Shown here in pieces: positions 20,301 to 31,635 of a stretch of DNA of 64,000 nt. Numbering within the stretch: the first letter of the stretch is position 1; every line of letters begins with the position of its first letter. The stretch spans positions 1 through 64,000 of the forward strand of contig VFIW01000110.1 in the NCBI GenBank assembly GCA_006386115.1. The letters are read 5' to 3'. Source of the DNA: Globisporangium splendens. Its lineage: Eukaryota > Oomycota > Peronosporomycetes > Pythiales > Pythiaceae. The notes under the pieces were generated by a model, which did no database searches, was not told where the DNA came from, and worked only from the letters and a program-made list of their open reading frames with translations. Both the position numbers and the translations under genes were made by a program.

Positions 20301-23300
20301 GACAAAAGCTGACGCCGATATCGAACTCGCAGCAGTGCAGAAGCTTGTGGCCGAGGTCGAAGCGCAATTGAATGCGCTCCAAGCCTCATTCCGTGACGCA
20401 ACGAATGAAAAAGCCAAAGTCGAAGCCGACGCACATGCGTGCCAAGAACGACTCTCGCTCGCCGTGCGGCTTGTGAATGGTCTCGCGTCTGAGAACGAAC
20501 GCTGGGGCCGCGAGATCGATGCGCTTCGGGCCGGCGAGAACGCGCTGATCGGCGACACGCTGCTCGCTGCAGGGTTTGTGAGCTACATTGGCGCGTTCAA
20601 CTCGAGTCTGCGGTCACAGTTGTGGAGACACACGTGGCTCCCAGATTTGCTTACGCGCGAGATCCCGATCACGCTCGGGTTGTCTGGAGGAGATCCCAGT
20701 GGCAGTAGCAATGGAGCAAGAAGACTCAATCCTGCTCGTGGCGTGGACGATGGGATGCTCACAGTTAACGGCAGCGACGCAAGCGACGGTCTGCGTCGTG
20801 ATGATTCGGGCTCAGTGGGTTCATTGCACGGTGACTCGGAAAGCGACCGCCGTGGCAATGGCGATGGCAGACCCGATGGTGATGATGACGGCGTGATCAA
20901 TGGCGTGGATCCCGTGCAAGTGCTCAGCGACAGCAGTGCCATCGCGCAATGGATGAACGAAGGACTACCAGCTGATCGCATCTCGATTGAGAACGGATGC
21001 ATCATCACGTCCTGCGAGAGGTGGCCGCTACTCGTCGACCCGCAGCTTCAGGGCATTCTGTGGCTTCGATCACGCGACTTCAGTCAACAGCAGCAGGTCA
21101 GCCACGAGACTGGGGGAACATCGGTCGTCGAAAGCGAGGCTCCAGCACCTCTCGTGATCCTGCATCAGTCGCAGAAACAGTGGATGAAGACCCTGAAGAC
21201 CGCGATCAGCACGGGCCAGAGCGTGATTCTCGAGAATGTAGGCGAAGTCATCGACGCGGCATTGGAGCCCGTCCTCATGCGGCAGGTGTTCAAGAAAGGT
21301 CGGAATGGTTTTTGCAGGTCGCGGCCGAGGAAATCGAGTATGATCCACGGTTCTGCCTGTATCTGCACACAAAGCTCCCGAACCCGCATTACCGACCAGA
21401 GATCCTCGCATACTGCACGCTGATCGACTTCAGCGTGACGGAGTCGGGTCTCGAAGACCAGATATTGGCCAATATTGTCAACTTGGAGCAACCAGCGCTT
21501 GAGACGCAGAAGCAAGCGCTGCAGCAAGAGTTCAACGGGTACCAGATCCAATTGCTGCACCTGGAGAACCAGCTCTTGGAGCGGCTCTCGAACGCACCGG
21601 ACGACATCTTGTCTGACGTGCCACTGATCGATGGCCTTGAGAAAACAAAGCTCACGGCGAATGAGGTTGCGCTCGCGCTCATCAAGGGCAAAGAAGCCGA
21701 AAAGGACATCAACCTCGCACGCGAAGTGTACCGTCCTGTTGCCAGTGAAGCGAGCATGTTGTATTTTCTCATGGGCCAGTTGTGCAGGGTGAACCACATG
21801 TACAGGTACTCGCTCGAGTCGTTCATGACGTTTTTCTATGTTGCCATGGCCAGCGTCGCGCGTCCTGCGGCAAGTGCTACTGCTAGCGCTTTATCATTGC
21901 CGACGCTGGGGCTACAACAACCAATAGCACTGCTGCTGGTGGCTACCAGTCTTCGGTCGTGTCTTACACTGCGGCGTTTGAGCGCGTGCCGATTCTTAAA
22001 GAAGCGCTGCGGTGGGCACTGTTCACGATGGTCGTGCGTGGCCTCTTCGAAGAGCACAAGATGCTGTTCCTGACGCAATTGGTGCTGTCGTTGCTTCGAC
22101 GTGGCATCATTGGTCTCAACAGTGGCTACAGCGAAGAGACTGCGCGATTCCTGCTGCAGGGTCCCAAGGTCGTGGGTTCCGAGAACTCGATCCCATGGCT
22201 GAGCGATTCGCAGTGGCAGTCGCTGCAGGCATTAATCACATTGGAGCCGTTTGAGCGGTTTGTCGCCGACTTGGAGGAGTCTGAGGCTCGCTTCAAGGAA
22301 TGGTACAACGCGATGAGTCCCGAGACGGAGAAGTTGCCACTCGATTGGCGGGAACTCGACAAAGCCGCTCCGTTCCTAAAGCTGCTTGTCGTGAAGTGCA
22401 TGCGTTCGGATCGGCTGACCCAGGCGATCAGCAATTTCATCGCGACGACGTTGCCGAACGGTTCGCAGTACCTCAGCTGCGATGGCCAATTGAACAGCTT
22501 TGCGATCCTGAAGCGCGCGTTCAAAGAGAGCACCCCATGGACGCCGATGTACTTCATCTTGTCGCCGGGGACTGACGTCGTCGGTGACGTCGACAAACTC
22601 GCAGTGCAAGACCAGGAGCGCATCAAGGGCGTGGACTACCACAACATTGCGCTCGGGCAGGGCCAAGAGACCATCGCGATGAAGACACTACAGCTCTCGG
22701 TCGAAAACGGCCACTGGGTGATCCTCAACAATGTGCACCTGATGCCAAAATGGCTCGTCGAACTCGACAAATGGCTCGAGCAGATCTCCAAGGCGAGCAA
22801 GACTGCTTCATACGCGTCGCTCAATCTAAACATCAGCTCAATGGCAGCGGCTAGCGGTGGAGGTAGTGGACAGGGTGTGCGGTCGCGGTCGATTGTGGCA
22901 GGCTCAGGCGGGTTGCATCCGAGTTTCCGGTTGTTTATCACGAGTGATCCGTCACCCGCAATCCCGATCGGACTGCTCGAGCGCGCGGTCAAACTCACGA
23001 ACGAACCGCCTACGGGACTCAAGGCGAACGTCAAGCGCGCGTTTTGCTGTTTCCCCAAGGCGCAAGTTGACGACCTCGAGCCGCGTACGCGGTGCATCTC
23101 GTTTGCGATGTGCTACTTCCACTCGCTCATGCTCGAGCGCAAGAAGTTTGGCACACAGGGGTTCAATATGATGTATCCGTTCGCGGCCAGCGATCTGCTC
23201 GCGAGCTCCACCGTGCTCAGGAACTACATGGAGAACGCGCCGGCACGCGTACCGTGGCCGGACTTGCGGTACCTCTTTGGCGAGATCATGTACAGCGGTC

Positions 23301-24718
23301 ATATCGTGAACGAATTCGATCGGCTGGTGTGCTCGACGTACCTGAGCTACTTCTTGCGAGACGAGCTGCTCGAAGAGCTCTGCATGGTGCCGTATGCCGA
23401 CGACTCAAGCGGTGGTGGAGGTGGTGCAGGAAGCAGTGGCGGTAGCGGTGGTGACACTGCAGGAAGCGGCAGTGGCGGTGGAGACGGCGGAAGCAGCAGT
23501 GGAGATGGCAGTGGAGGCGGATCCTCTGGGTATCTCCGTGGCGCGCTCCTCGCTCCGAAGCTCATGTCCGGATTCGATCGCATCCTCGAGCACATTGACC
23601 ATGCGCTGCAGAACGACACGCCGACCGCGTTTGGGCTGCATCCGAACGCTGAAGTCGCATTCCGCACCGACCACGGTGAGAAACTTGTCAAGACGATTCT
23701 GCGGTTGACGCGTGCAGACGACAATGGCGGTGCTGCCACCACAAATAGCAAGGACAGTGCAGATACCGTGCAGATGGTTGCCGAGGGCGTGTTGCAAGAC
23801 ATTCTCGAGAACTACCGCGAGTTCCGATTCGATCTGCATGAGCTATTCTTCGAGAGCTCTGAGGTGCTCAGCGCTGCATCAAACGCGGGTGCGTCGTCAG
23901 GGAAGAGTGGACGCAGTGCGTCGAGTGCCGCTGCTGTCGCGATGGCGGCCGCGGAAGAAATGGATCCACACCAAAATGTGCTTCTGCAAGAGTGCGAGCG
24001 CATGAACCATTTACTGAACGAGATGGCACAGTCGCTCGTGGAGCTGGAGATGGAGTTCCGCGGCGAGATCACGCTCACAGACGCCGTGGAGAAGCTTCAG
24101 GATTGTCTTTACTACGAAAAGATCCCACCAAGTTGGGAAGCAGCGGCATTCCCATCTCGACGATCCTTGGCACCATGGCTGGCAAACCTGCAGCAGCGGA
24201 TCGCGCAACTGCAGGAATGGAGTGCGCAGGCGCCCGAGTTGTCGCTCGTGATCTGGTTCCCAGGGCTCTTTAACCCGCAGTCGTTCCTCACGGCAGTGCT
24301 ACAGACCGCGTCGCGGAAAAATGCGCTCGAGCTCGACAAATTGACGATCGTGACCGACATCACCAAGCGCAGCGTGGACGCGATCGATACGCCGTCGCGC
24401 GACGGGCAGTACGTCCACGGGCTCGCACTTGAAGGCGCACGCTGGGATTTTGGCAACGGGATGCTCGACACGAGCCTGCCGAAGGAGATGTACGTGATGA
24501 TGCCTGCGATCAACTGCCGTGCGATGCTCGCTGTCCGCAAGGACGGTAGTGAGCGGCCAGCTGGTGGCAGTACCGGAAATGCTGGTGCGTTTGAGTGTCC
24601 AGTGTACAAGACGCAGCAGCGCGGACCGACGTATGTGTTCACGGCGCAACTACGCACGAAATCCCCTCCGTCCAAGTGGATCCTCGCGGGCGTAGCGCTG
24701 CTCATGGAGGTCGTGTAA
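14388..24718 (+). CDS. Outer-arm beta-type dynein heavy chain lacking AAA1-AAA4 core; several frameshifts
   Basis: Homologue of axonemal DNAH9/11/17-type heavy chains. The order is: tail (DHC_N1) from 14388; linker part (DHC_N2) at about 17440-19060, ending FKDKVFNWQLQLSNVD; then at once the end of AAA4 (FLVPLNDLLTSGYIPDLFG). After that come the stalk coiled coil and microtubule-binding region (about 19620-20480), AAA5, AAA6 and the C-terminal domain ending FECPVYKTQQRGPTYVF and KWILAGVALLMEVV. About 1,400 residues with AAA1-AAA3 and the P-loops are missing; no GxxGxGK[ST] motif remains. Four shifts near 14630, 16320, 21311 and 21909 are each repaired by one added base. The in-frame TAG at 17305 is probably intronic (17270-17359, branch-like ctaac, phase 1). 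An intron at 14320-14387 is likely; the start codon is unresolved. Ser/Gly-rich inserts lie at about 20690-20920 and 23405-23530. Without ATP sites it cannot be a motor as it stands. Confidence 0.85.
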
Positions 24719-25006
24719 CAACCTGCATATCCTGTGTTTCTGTGTATTCTTTATCAGCTTTTCTGCGTGAAGCCCAAGACAGCACTGTGAAAATGAATGT
24801 CCAGCCTGCATGCTGCACACACTCGATAACAGGAAAATGTACATTCTTTCCACCTTTCAGTCCGTCTGGAAACGCGTCATTTTCGTGTTGTCGCGTTGGC
24901 GGATTGCTTCATCCACGTCCCCAATCCTCGCAGTTTCGAACAACAGCATCGATTCCGCTTCGTGATGCAGACGCACTGAGCACGCAGCGCGTTTCCCGCC
25001 ATACGG

Positions 25007-25044
<38 letters not shown>

Positions 25045-25606
25045 GAGGCTGGGGACTGTCGGGATGTGAGGTGCGCGGGGGAAATTGAAGAATGAGAGCA
25101 CTCGCGCAAGTTGAAGCTGCTCAGAGTGATGGTCGGCTATGTTGCCTCTACATGCATTCATTTGTAACCAATCACGAGTCTGCACGTTGTATTTTGTCGC
25201 GGATGCGTGCACAGTCAACGACGGTAAAAAACATGTCGGTACTTTGAATTCATTCACTGTCATAATGCAGTTTTTAGTCGCGACAAAATGATACGACGCT
25301 GAGTTAATGCATCCGTCCACAAGGAGTTTCGTTCTCCTTGGCATGCGAAGAAGTAGGGCTTCGATGTGATGTTGCATTCTCCCAGCTTTCTCTCACTCAG
25401 TTGCTTTATTTAGCCAGCTCTGGCGTTCCAGATCCCCGTTGGCTGCTATTTTCTGCGGCCTCAAAATCTCCCCATTTATCAGCTGTTCTCGTGTCTTCCC
25501 CTCCGACGACTATTTGCAATCTTTCCCTTGCTCACGCACGAAAACTAATCACCCGTTTGATCCTCTCTCGAGCGACTATTGGCTGCGCTTGAGGCTCTAC
25601 GACGAC
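24719..25606. other. Intergenic spacer with microsatellite
   Basis: 3' flank of the dynein gene, a (CT)16 tract and the 5' flank of the next gene. No supported coding region. Confidence 0.5.
25009..25040 (+). repeat. (CT)16 microsatellite
   Basis: Uninterrupted CT dinucleotides over 32 bp in the dynein 3' flank. Confidence 0.95.
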
Positions 25607-26050
25607 ATGTCGTTCTTCACCAACAATGCGTACGCATCGTTTCATCAGCACCTGCCGCCGCCGATGCAGTCTCTGGAGGGCAAGGCCACTGTAACAACCT
25701 CGCCAGCCAAGAAAACGCGCTCGTCGCCACGGAAGCAGATGCTCATAGGCCAGTTTACTGGCCGCATGGACAACTCGTCGTTCACGAGCACGAGTTCGAC
25801 GACGTCCACGATCAGCGAGTTCGATCCATTGTCGCCACTCAATCTCGCCCGTGCCGCAGATCCGTGGCACGGCAATTCGCTGCTCACGCCCAGCAGCTAC
25901 TACTCGGGTGAGAATGATATAGGGGCTGCGGCGTCGCTCAAAGTGTACGCTTCGGATCAAACGACGGACGATTTGGACGATGAAGAGTGGGGCGAGTTCA
26001 TGAACTTCTCGTCAGCGAAAGACCGCGAGGAAGAGGCACAACACACGTAA
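25607..26050 (+). CDS. Small unrecognised protein, Ser/Thr-rich with acidic C-terminus
   Basis: ATG at 25607, 147 aa. Composition is Ser/Thr/Pro-rich (TSSTTSTISEFDPLSPLN) with a basic patch (KKTRSSPRK) and an acidic end DDLDDEEWGEFMNF. It looks disordered, and no domain is recognised. The frame after its TAA at 26048 is the same as that of the PDZ-Tubby gene which starts 70 bp further on, and that gap also reads as Ser-rich sequence (PQPSSASSDSVTRRH). So this may be the N-terminal part of one larger PDZ-Tubby protein interrupted by a single stop, or a small separate gene. A GTAAAG donor overlaps the stop, but no acceptor restores the frame at a normal distance. Confidence 0.6.
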   Translation: MSFFTNNAYASFHQHLPPPMQSLEGKATVTTSPAKKTRSSPRKQMLIGQFTGRMDNSSFTSTSSTTSTISEFDPLSPLNLARAADPWHGNSLLTPSSYYSGENDIGAAASLKVYASDQTTDDLDDEEWGEFMNFSSAKDREEEAQHT

Positions 26051-26119
26051 AGTCAAGACCCACAGCCAAGCTCGGCTTCAAGCGACTCAGTGACTCGACG
26101 ACACGCCAACGGGGTCTCA

Positions 26120-27890
26120 ATGAGGCACGAAGGTCGGGACGGCAGTGGCTGGCAGCGTCTGCCACACGCCAACTCTCGCGACAGTGACGATGCGAATCAC
26201 GAAATGGATAGTGACCACGAGAGGTACAAGGCGATTCCGTACAATAAAGCCCCTCCACTACCTCAGTACAGAAGCTATTCTCAAGAACGAAGACCAAACT
26301 CGCCAGGTGCTTCAGCTCCCGAGTCGTTTGCGTCGGCGATTCTGTCGCGTTTGTCTTTGGCTCCTTTTCGAGTCTAAACTTGAATGATTCGCCCAGACCT
26401 TCGCCTCGGTCGTCCTGGACGACTCGGCTGTTCTCACGTAACGAGGAAATGTTCACTACACGTGGGTACGACGCATACGATGTCACTTTTGAGAATGGTC
26501 CGATTGGGCTGGAGCTCGAGACCGACTGGTATGGCCGCCAGGTAGTTGTAAAAGGCTTCAAGCCTGTCGGTGGCAACAACGAAGAAGGTCCCGCGAAGCG
26601 CTGCGGGATCATCCGCATCGGCGGCGTACTGACGGCAATCAATGGCGAGTCGTGTCTGGAAATGAACTTCCAGGACACACTTGCACGCTTGCGAGCCGTC
26701 AGCAAAGGCAAGCACGTGCTGCATTTTAAGTCGCTCGAGGCTGCAGGCGACCTAAGTGTGTACAACAACGACCTGGACATCATCCAGGCAAAGAAGTTTA
26801 TCCACGAACACAAGGAGAAGTTCTACCGCCAGCTTCAGCAAACAACGAGCTCACCTACGGCTGCATCGAGCGGATCCGCGGCGAGACTGTCACGCCCTTC
26901 AACTTCCATCGAGAAGACACAGGCGAGTTCCTGATGGCATGCTCCTGCGTGAACGAAGACACGGGCGTGTTCCTCTTCCACACGCTGCAGGATTCGCATC
27001 TCCGTGAGTTCAAAGACTTGCCGCAAAGTGAGGATTCCGCCGTGTACCTAGGTCAAATGGTGCCGAACTTTCTAGGGACCGAGTTCACGGTGCTCGATCA
27101 CCAACAGAAGCGGCGTAATGAGTTTGGATTCCTGGTCTACAGCTCGAACGTCATGGGACGCGTGCCGAACTTCCTCAAGTGCGTGTTCCCACGACAGTCT
27201 CCGGTCACCGACGAGGAAGACGAGGATACGTATGGTAGCTCCACAACTACGTCAGGTGTGCCATGTCGTGCAACTGCTGGGATCGGCAGCGGCATGGGCA
27301 GCAATAGCGCATCGTTCAATGTGCACAACACGATGATGGACCGCAATGGCAACATATCGGAGCGCTACAAGAAGCTCAAGCGATCGCGCACGCTCTCGAT
27401 CGTGGAGCGACTGCGCCACTTCTCGCTCGATGACCTGAAAACGAGTCTCGAATATGCTGGTGGAAGCATCGACGTGCTCTGGCACGACGACGACGACCAC
27501 ACTGGACGCGCACGCTCGATGCGCGTGAAGAACTCGCGGTCGGCCTCGACGCGAGACATGTCAACGCCGTATGGCGCTGCGGAGCAGAACGACTACCAGT
27601 GCGATCTGCTCACAAATGAGACCAAGAAACCCGCGTGGAACGACGAGCTCGGTGCGTGGACGCTCAACTTCCACGGCCGCGTCAAGCTCGCGTCCAAGAA
27701 GAACTTTTTGCTCGTCCCGGAGCAGGGCAACGAGCAAATGGAGACCGAGTTCTCGGAGGAGAGAGTGTATTTGCGGTTCGGCAAAGTGAGCAAGTCGCGC
27801 TTCTCGCTGGATTACCAGGCGCCGATCTCGCCGCTCATGGCCGTCGCGATCGTGTGCTCGTCCTTTGCGCACAAAATTGCCGTCACGTAG
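26120..27890 (+). CDS. PDZ-Tubby fusion protein, two frameshifts
   Basis: First ATG in frame is at 26120. After a disordered N-terminus (YKAIPYNKAPPLPQYRSYSQ) the frame shifts at the T4 run 26365-26368, then gives SLNLNDSPRPSPRSSW. A PDZ-like domain follows at about 26480-26740 (DVTFENGPIGLELETDWYG, GPAKRCGIIRIGGVLTAING). A second shift at the A3 run 26840-26842 leads into NNELTYGCIERIRG and a Tubby C-terminal domain: GFLVYSSNVMGRVPNFLK, TKKPAWNDELGAWTLNFHGR, ASKKNFLLVPE, VYLRFGKVSKSRFSLDY, ending MAVAIVCSSFAHKIAVT. Each shift is repaired by adding one base. Tubby-like proteins bind phosphoinositides and in many protists serve ciliary trafficking; the dynein and ARMC2 neighbours suit that. 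Tubby and PDZ calls are firm; a single protein needs the frames joined. Confidence 0.85.
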
Positions 27891-28458
27891 TTTTATAACA
27901 TGCGCTTTTTCATACAAATGCCACATACTGAATGCACCGTTTTCGTTCTCTGATAACTAATGCAGCACGATACACAATGCAACAACTCTTACTTAAATGA
28001 CTAAAGGACTCCGTTCAAAATGGCAGCTCTGCAAGCGTCGTGCACTGCCTGAATCGTTAAAATGCGTCGCACTTATATGCATTATCGCGATACTGATTGC
28101 CAAACGTTGAGTACATACGCGTAAGTGGTCTGTGCCGTGACCACCAAGGAACTTCGAATCGCAATCGTCCCAACGCACCCAACAAGTCTCTGCTAAGTGT
28201 GCTAAGGGCTCAGCCACTGGGCGAAAAGCTGGCACTCGAGAAAACGGTGGGTATCATGGCATTAGAATCGACTGCAAACCTCGTAGGCACCATCATCAGG
28301 TTGAAAAGCAATGTCACTCGAATTTGATCGTGCTCTGACAAAGTCGAGTCGCCATGCCTTGAGAAACGTTCGCGCTTGTGCATTTTAGCCCCATTCGTTT
28401 TGCACAAGAGGAGGATAGAGCACCACAAACTCGGCAAATTCTGCACGCATCTCAGCTG
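27891..28458. other. Intergenic spacer
   Basis: 3' flank of the Tubby gene and 5' flank of ARMC2. No supported feature. A non-ATG open frame runs into ARMC2 from about 28378. Confidence 0.45.
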
Positions 28459-31426
28459 ATGCGTCTGAAAATGGAGAGAATCGCCAAGATGAACACCAAA
28501 ATAGGTTGCTTCATTGGATACTATTTTAAACCAAGCAAAACGGCCCGCATCGTGCTGAAAGAAAGCCAACCCCAGCAGGAATGGACGCATCTTGCTTGCC
28601 TTTCTGAGCCCAAAGTCAGTCGGAGCGCTTGCTTTTCCGCTTTCATCTCCTGCTGCTCCAAGGCGCCATGGAAGCATGCATCGCTCGTGGAGGAATCTCC
28701 CATGTGCTCTCGCAGGTATCCGTCAATAACAGCTTTGCCTCGAACTTCTCATGAGTCGGATAATCTAAAAAGTGGAAATACTGCACGACAGGTTCGCGCA
28801 TCGCTGAAAAATCCGTCTCGGCCGTACACGCCTCGAACCTCACCGCGGTCGCTTTTCCACGGAGATGACTACCGTCCAGAATCACGTCCGAGTTCATCCT
28901 ACTCGGTCGCTGAGAAGAAGGAGCTCGCGCGAAAGCAGAGCGACAGCGGCGATTTCAAACAAAGCGCTTCTTCGTCCGCAGCGACAGCTCCATCGATGTC
29001 TATGCTGCCTCCGCGACCTACAGAGAAAAAGAAGACTGAGTCTTCATCGTCATCTTTGACTGAAGACGCGGATCCATTGTCTGCGTCGTCATCATCAAGT
29101 CACCTCAAACTGGTGCATGCGCCAATTCTCGCGGCCGATGAGTTGCTGCCGACGGGAAAACAACATGGCATTTACAGCCATGAGGCGAGCAATGATGCGA
29201 ACGAGAACGACGAGCATCTGGAGGCATCGCTGGAGCTGCCATCGCAGGTACGCACAAGCACTTCATGCTGTCGGACGACGAGTTCTTGAGACTAATGGAA
29301 GACTGTGTACTCTAATGGCAGGAGCAATTAGATCAAACGTACGCGATGGCACAGCGCTGTCTCCAAGAGCTAGCGTGTCTGACAGATCCCACCGAGGCCG
29401 ACGAAACGATCGAGCACCTCCGCTCAGTCGTCCACTCATTTCTTCACCAGAGCTCGTTTTTCATGTCGAGCTCGACAGAATCAGCAAAAGTCCAGCGACT
29501 TCGGCTGGGTTTGTTTCATGCGATCGCAAATCTGGTTCTGGAGCAATGGAGTCGTTCAGCCGAGTGTGTTGTGGCACTTACGCCTTGCCTTCTCGATCTC
29601 TTCAGTGCGGATCCAGCGGTCTGCGATGACGTGGACTCTAGTGCTCAAGTGATTCTGCTCGGCAAATGGCTCTTCATGCTGAGCAAAGACAGTGCCAACG
29701 ATGCTTTCTTCTGCGATGTCCACTACGTTGAAGCCGCACTCAGTGCAATCGCTAAAGTGTCTGTAATCTGCTGCAAAGAAGCGGTGTTGCGATCCGAGCG
29801 ACATGGTGGCAGCAAACCACAGGATGATCTTAAAGTAAATGAGGAGCTCTCCTTTGAGTGTATCGTGCTGCCGTTCCCGATCAAGATGCTGATTTACCTG
29901 GCGGGTACGTTGAAAAATACGTCGAACGCCGACGAGAAGATGCTCAAGCTGCTCGCCACGAACGGTGCGATCGCAATCCTTAGCGACACGACGCGATGGC
30001 GCTCGAGTCAAGTGGCGCAAGCAAAGGAGATCGCGCAATTCTTGATCCAGACCACAGGGATTTGCGCAATCTATCGGTCGCGAAGAGCTACCAGAAGCAG
30101 TTCCTCGAGGCTCAAGTACCATCAAGATTGTGCTCGATGATCCCGGCGTTCATTGGCCACTTGGAGCTCATGGGGAATGCCTCTCGCATCCTGAGTAAAC
30201 TGACGCTGCATGAACTTCCGCGAGCGCAGATCAACAACCACATGGCGACGAACCTGCGGAATCTGCTGGCAGTTGTCGACGCAGACCGGAACAAGTCGCT
30301 TTCGCTATTGGATCAGCAGCGGTCAGAGACTTCCCGTCATCAGGATTCGCTGCTGGTTCGCATGTACTTTGTGCTCGGGAATCTGTGCGCAGGGAACGAC
30401 CGCGATCGTCAGTGTATCGCATTTGAGTGCAACGGCATTACCGTTTTGCTGCGCGCTTTGCAGTTCTATGCATTGCAGTATACGAACGGAGTGACATCAC
30501 AGCAGCGTCATAATCGAGAGAAGGACGACGTTGGAGAGCAGACGGGGGAAGTGCTCGTGAAACTTGTGCGAGCGCTCGCGAATATCGCCATCAACGCCGA
30601 TGTCGCAACAGAATTGAATGGTCGAGACGAGATGGGTGTCCTGCTGGAGACGCTCGACCAAGCACAGCGTGTAGGCGACGAAGAACTCATGCTCAACATC
30701 GTCAGCTGCATCACCAATGTGTCTTACTACAGCAGCGTCACGCCAGTTCCCGATCCAAAGTCGTCCCAGACGATACCAAGGGCATCCAAGTACAGCTTCA
30801 TCGAGAGCAACCGCATAGTGCTCACGTCGCTTCTAGCGCAGATTCTTCTCGATCGCAATGAAGAAGCGGTTGTGGAAGCCACGCGCGCGTTTGGCAACTT
30901 GGCGCAGTTCAAAGATGTGCTCGCGTATATGAGTGACCACAAGGTACTCGACTGCTTTGTTGTGCTCCTCGACCACAGCAACCGCGAGATCGTGTACACG
31001 GTGTGTGGTGTGCTGATGAACGCGGCGCTGGACGAATCAACGCGCCGCAAACTACTTCAAGTGCGTGCTGGGGATGCTGGCAGTAGCAGCTCAAGTGGTG
31101 ACGACCGCGGTGATGTGCGCAATTTGCTCCTTGGTATCGTTGAGTGCGCGGCCACCGACGATGTCGAGATGACGTGCATGGCATGCAAAGTGCTGTACAA
31201 TCTGCTACTCACAAAGGACAACGCAAATGATAAGGCGTCTCAATCCAGCTTCCAAAGCAGCAGCCTTCATCGCGTGATCCAGCAGATCATGACGACGATG
31301 GAGCTGCGAGATCGTCGACGCAAGTCCATAGGGCAAAGCGGAAGCGACGACGAGGATGCCGAAGCAACGTCGAGCGATTGGCGGGAGCTTCGTCTTGTGC
31401 TGCCACAGCTGCTACGAAGCTGTTAG
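28459..31426 (+). CDS. ARMC2: ARMC2-like armadillo-repeat protein, one frameshift
   Basis: Armadillo-repeat protein of the ARMC2 type, which in other eukaryotes is needed to assemble axonemal radial spokes. The N-terminal part is disordered and basic/Ser-rich (ASLKNPSRPYTPRTSPRSLF), followed by EHLEASLELPSQ and a 74-bp intron (29248-29321). The armadillo region then runs EQLDQTYAMAQRCLQELACL, AKVQRLRLGLFHAIANLVLE and PIKMLIYLAGTLKN. At the G3 run 30057-30059 the frame shifts; one more G continues as TGDLRNLSVAKSYQKQFLEA and repeats such as LVKLVRALANIAINADVA, NIVSCITNVSYYS and EATRAFGNLAQFKDVL. The start is uncertain (ATG at 28459 or 28702). Together with the dynein and Tubby genes it marks a flagellar neighbourhood. 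Confidence 0.82.
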
Positions 31427-31568
31427 TCTGGGCAAACGCAGACATGCAAGCAATTGATACAAAGTTGGTCACCTTTGAGCTTCCTGTTCTCATTATTTTA
31501 ATGAGCAAAGAAACGATAGTAAGCAATCACAACACTGACAACAGATACAGTACCCGGCATAGGACACT

Positions 31569-31570
<2 letters not shown>

Positions 31571-31631
<61 letters not shown>
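31571..31631 (+). repeat. Compound (TC)19-(AC)11 microsatellite
   Basis: TC dinucleotides at 31571-31608 pass directly into AC dinucleotides at 31609-31630. It lies between the convergent ARMC2 and cytochrome b561 genes, a few bases past the b561 stop codon at 31636, so it is probably in its 3' UTR. Confidence 0.95.
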
Positions 31632-31632
<1 letters not shown>

Positions 31633-31635
31633 TCT

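Noticed and set aside
19575..20558. Minus-strand open frame of 327 codons
   Set aside because: Antisense shadow of the dynein stalk coiled coil; Ser/Ala/Phe-rich with no domain.
25607..26187. A 45-bp intron joining the small Ser-rich ORF to the PDZ-Tubby gene
   Set aside because: The donor overlaps the TAA, but the only near acceptor shifts the frame into a different one that stops at 26187.
14600..30100. Introns as the explanation for the dynein, Tubby and ARMC2 frame changes
   Set aside because: At each site the two frames overlap within about 20 bp in conserved sequence, leaving no room for an intron. A one-base change explains each better.
31571..31631. Compound dinucleotide tract as a regulatory element
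   Set aside because: It is an ordinary microsatellite in an intergenic or 3' UTR position; nothing points to a function.
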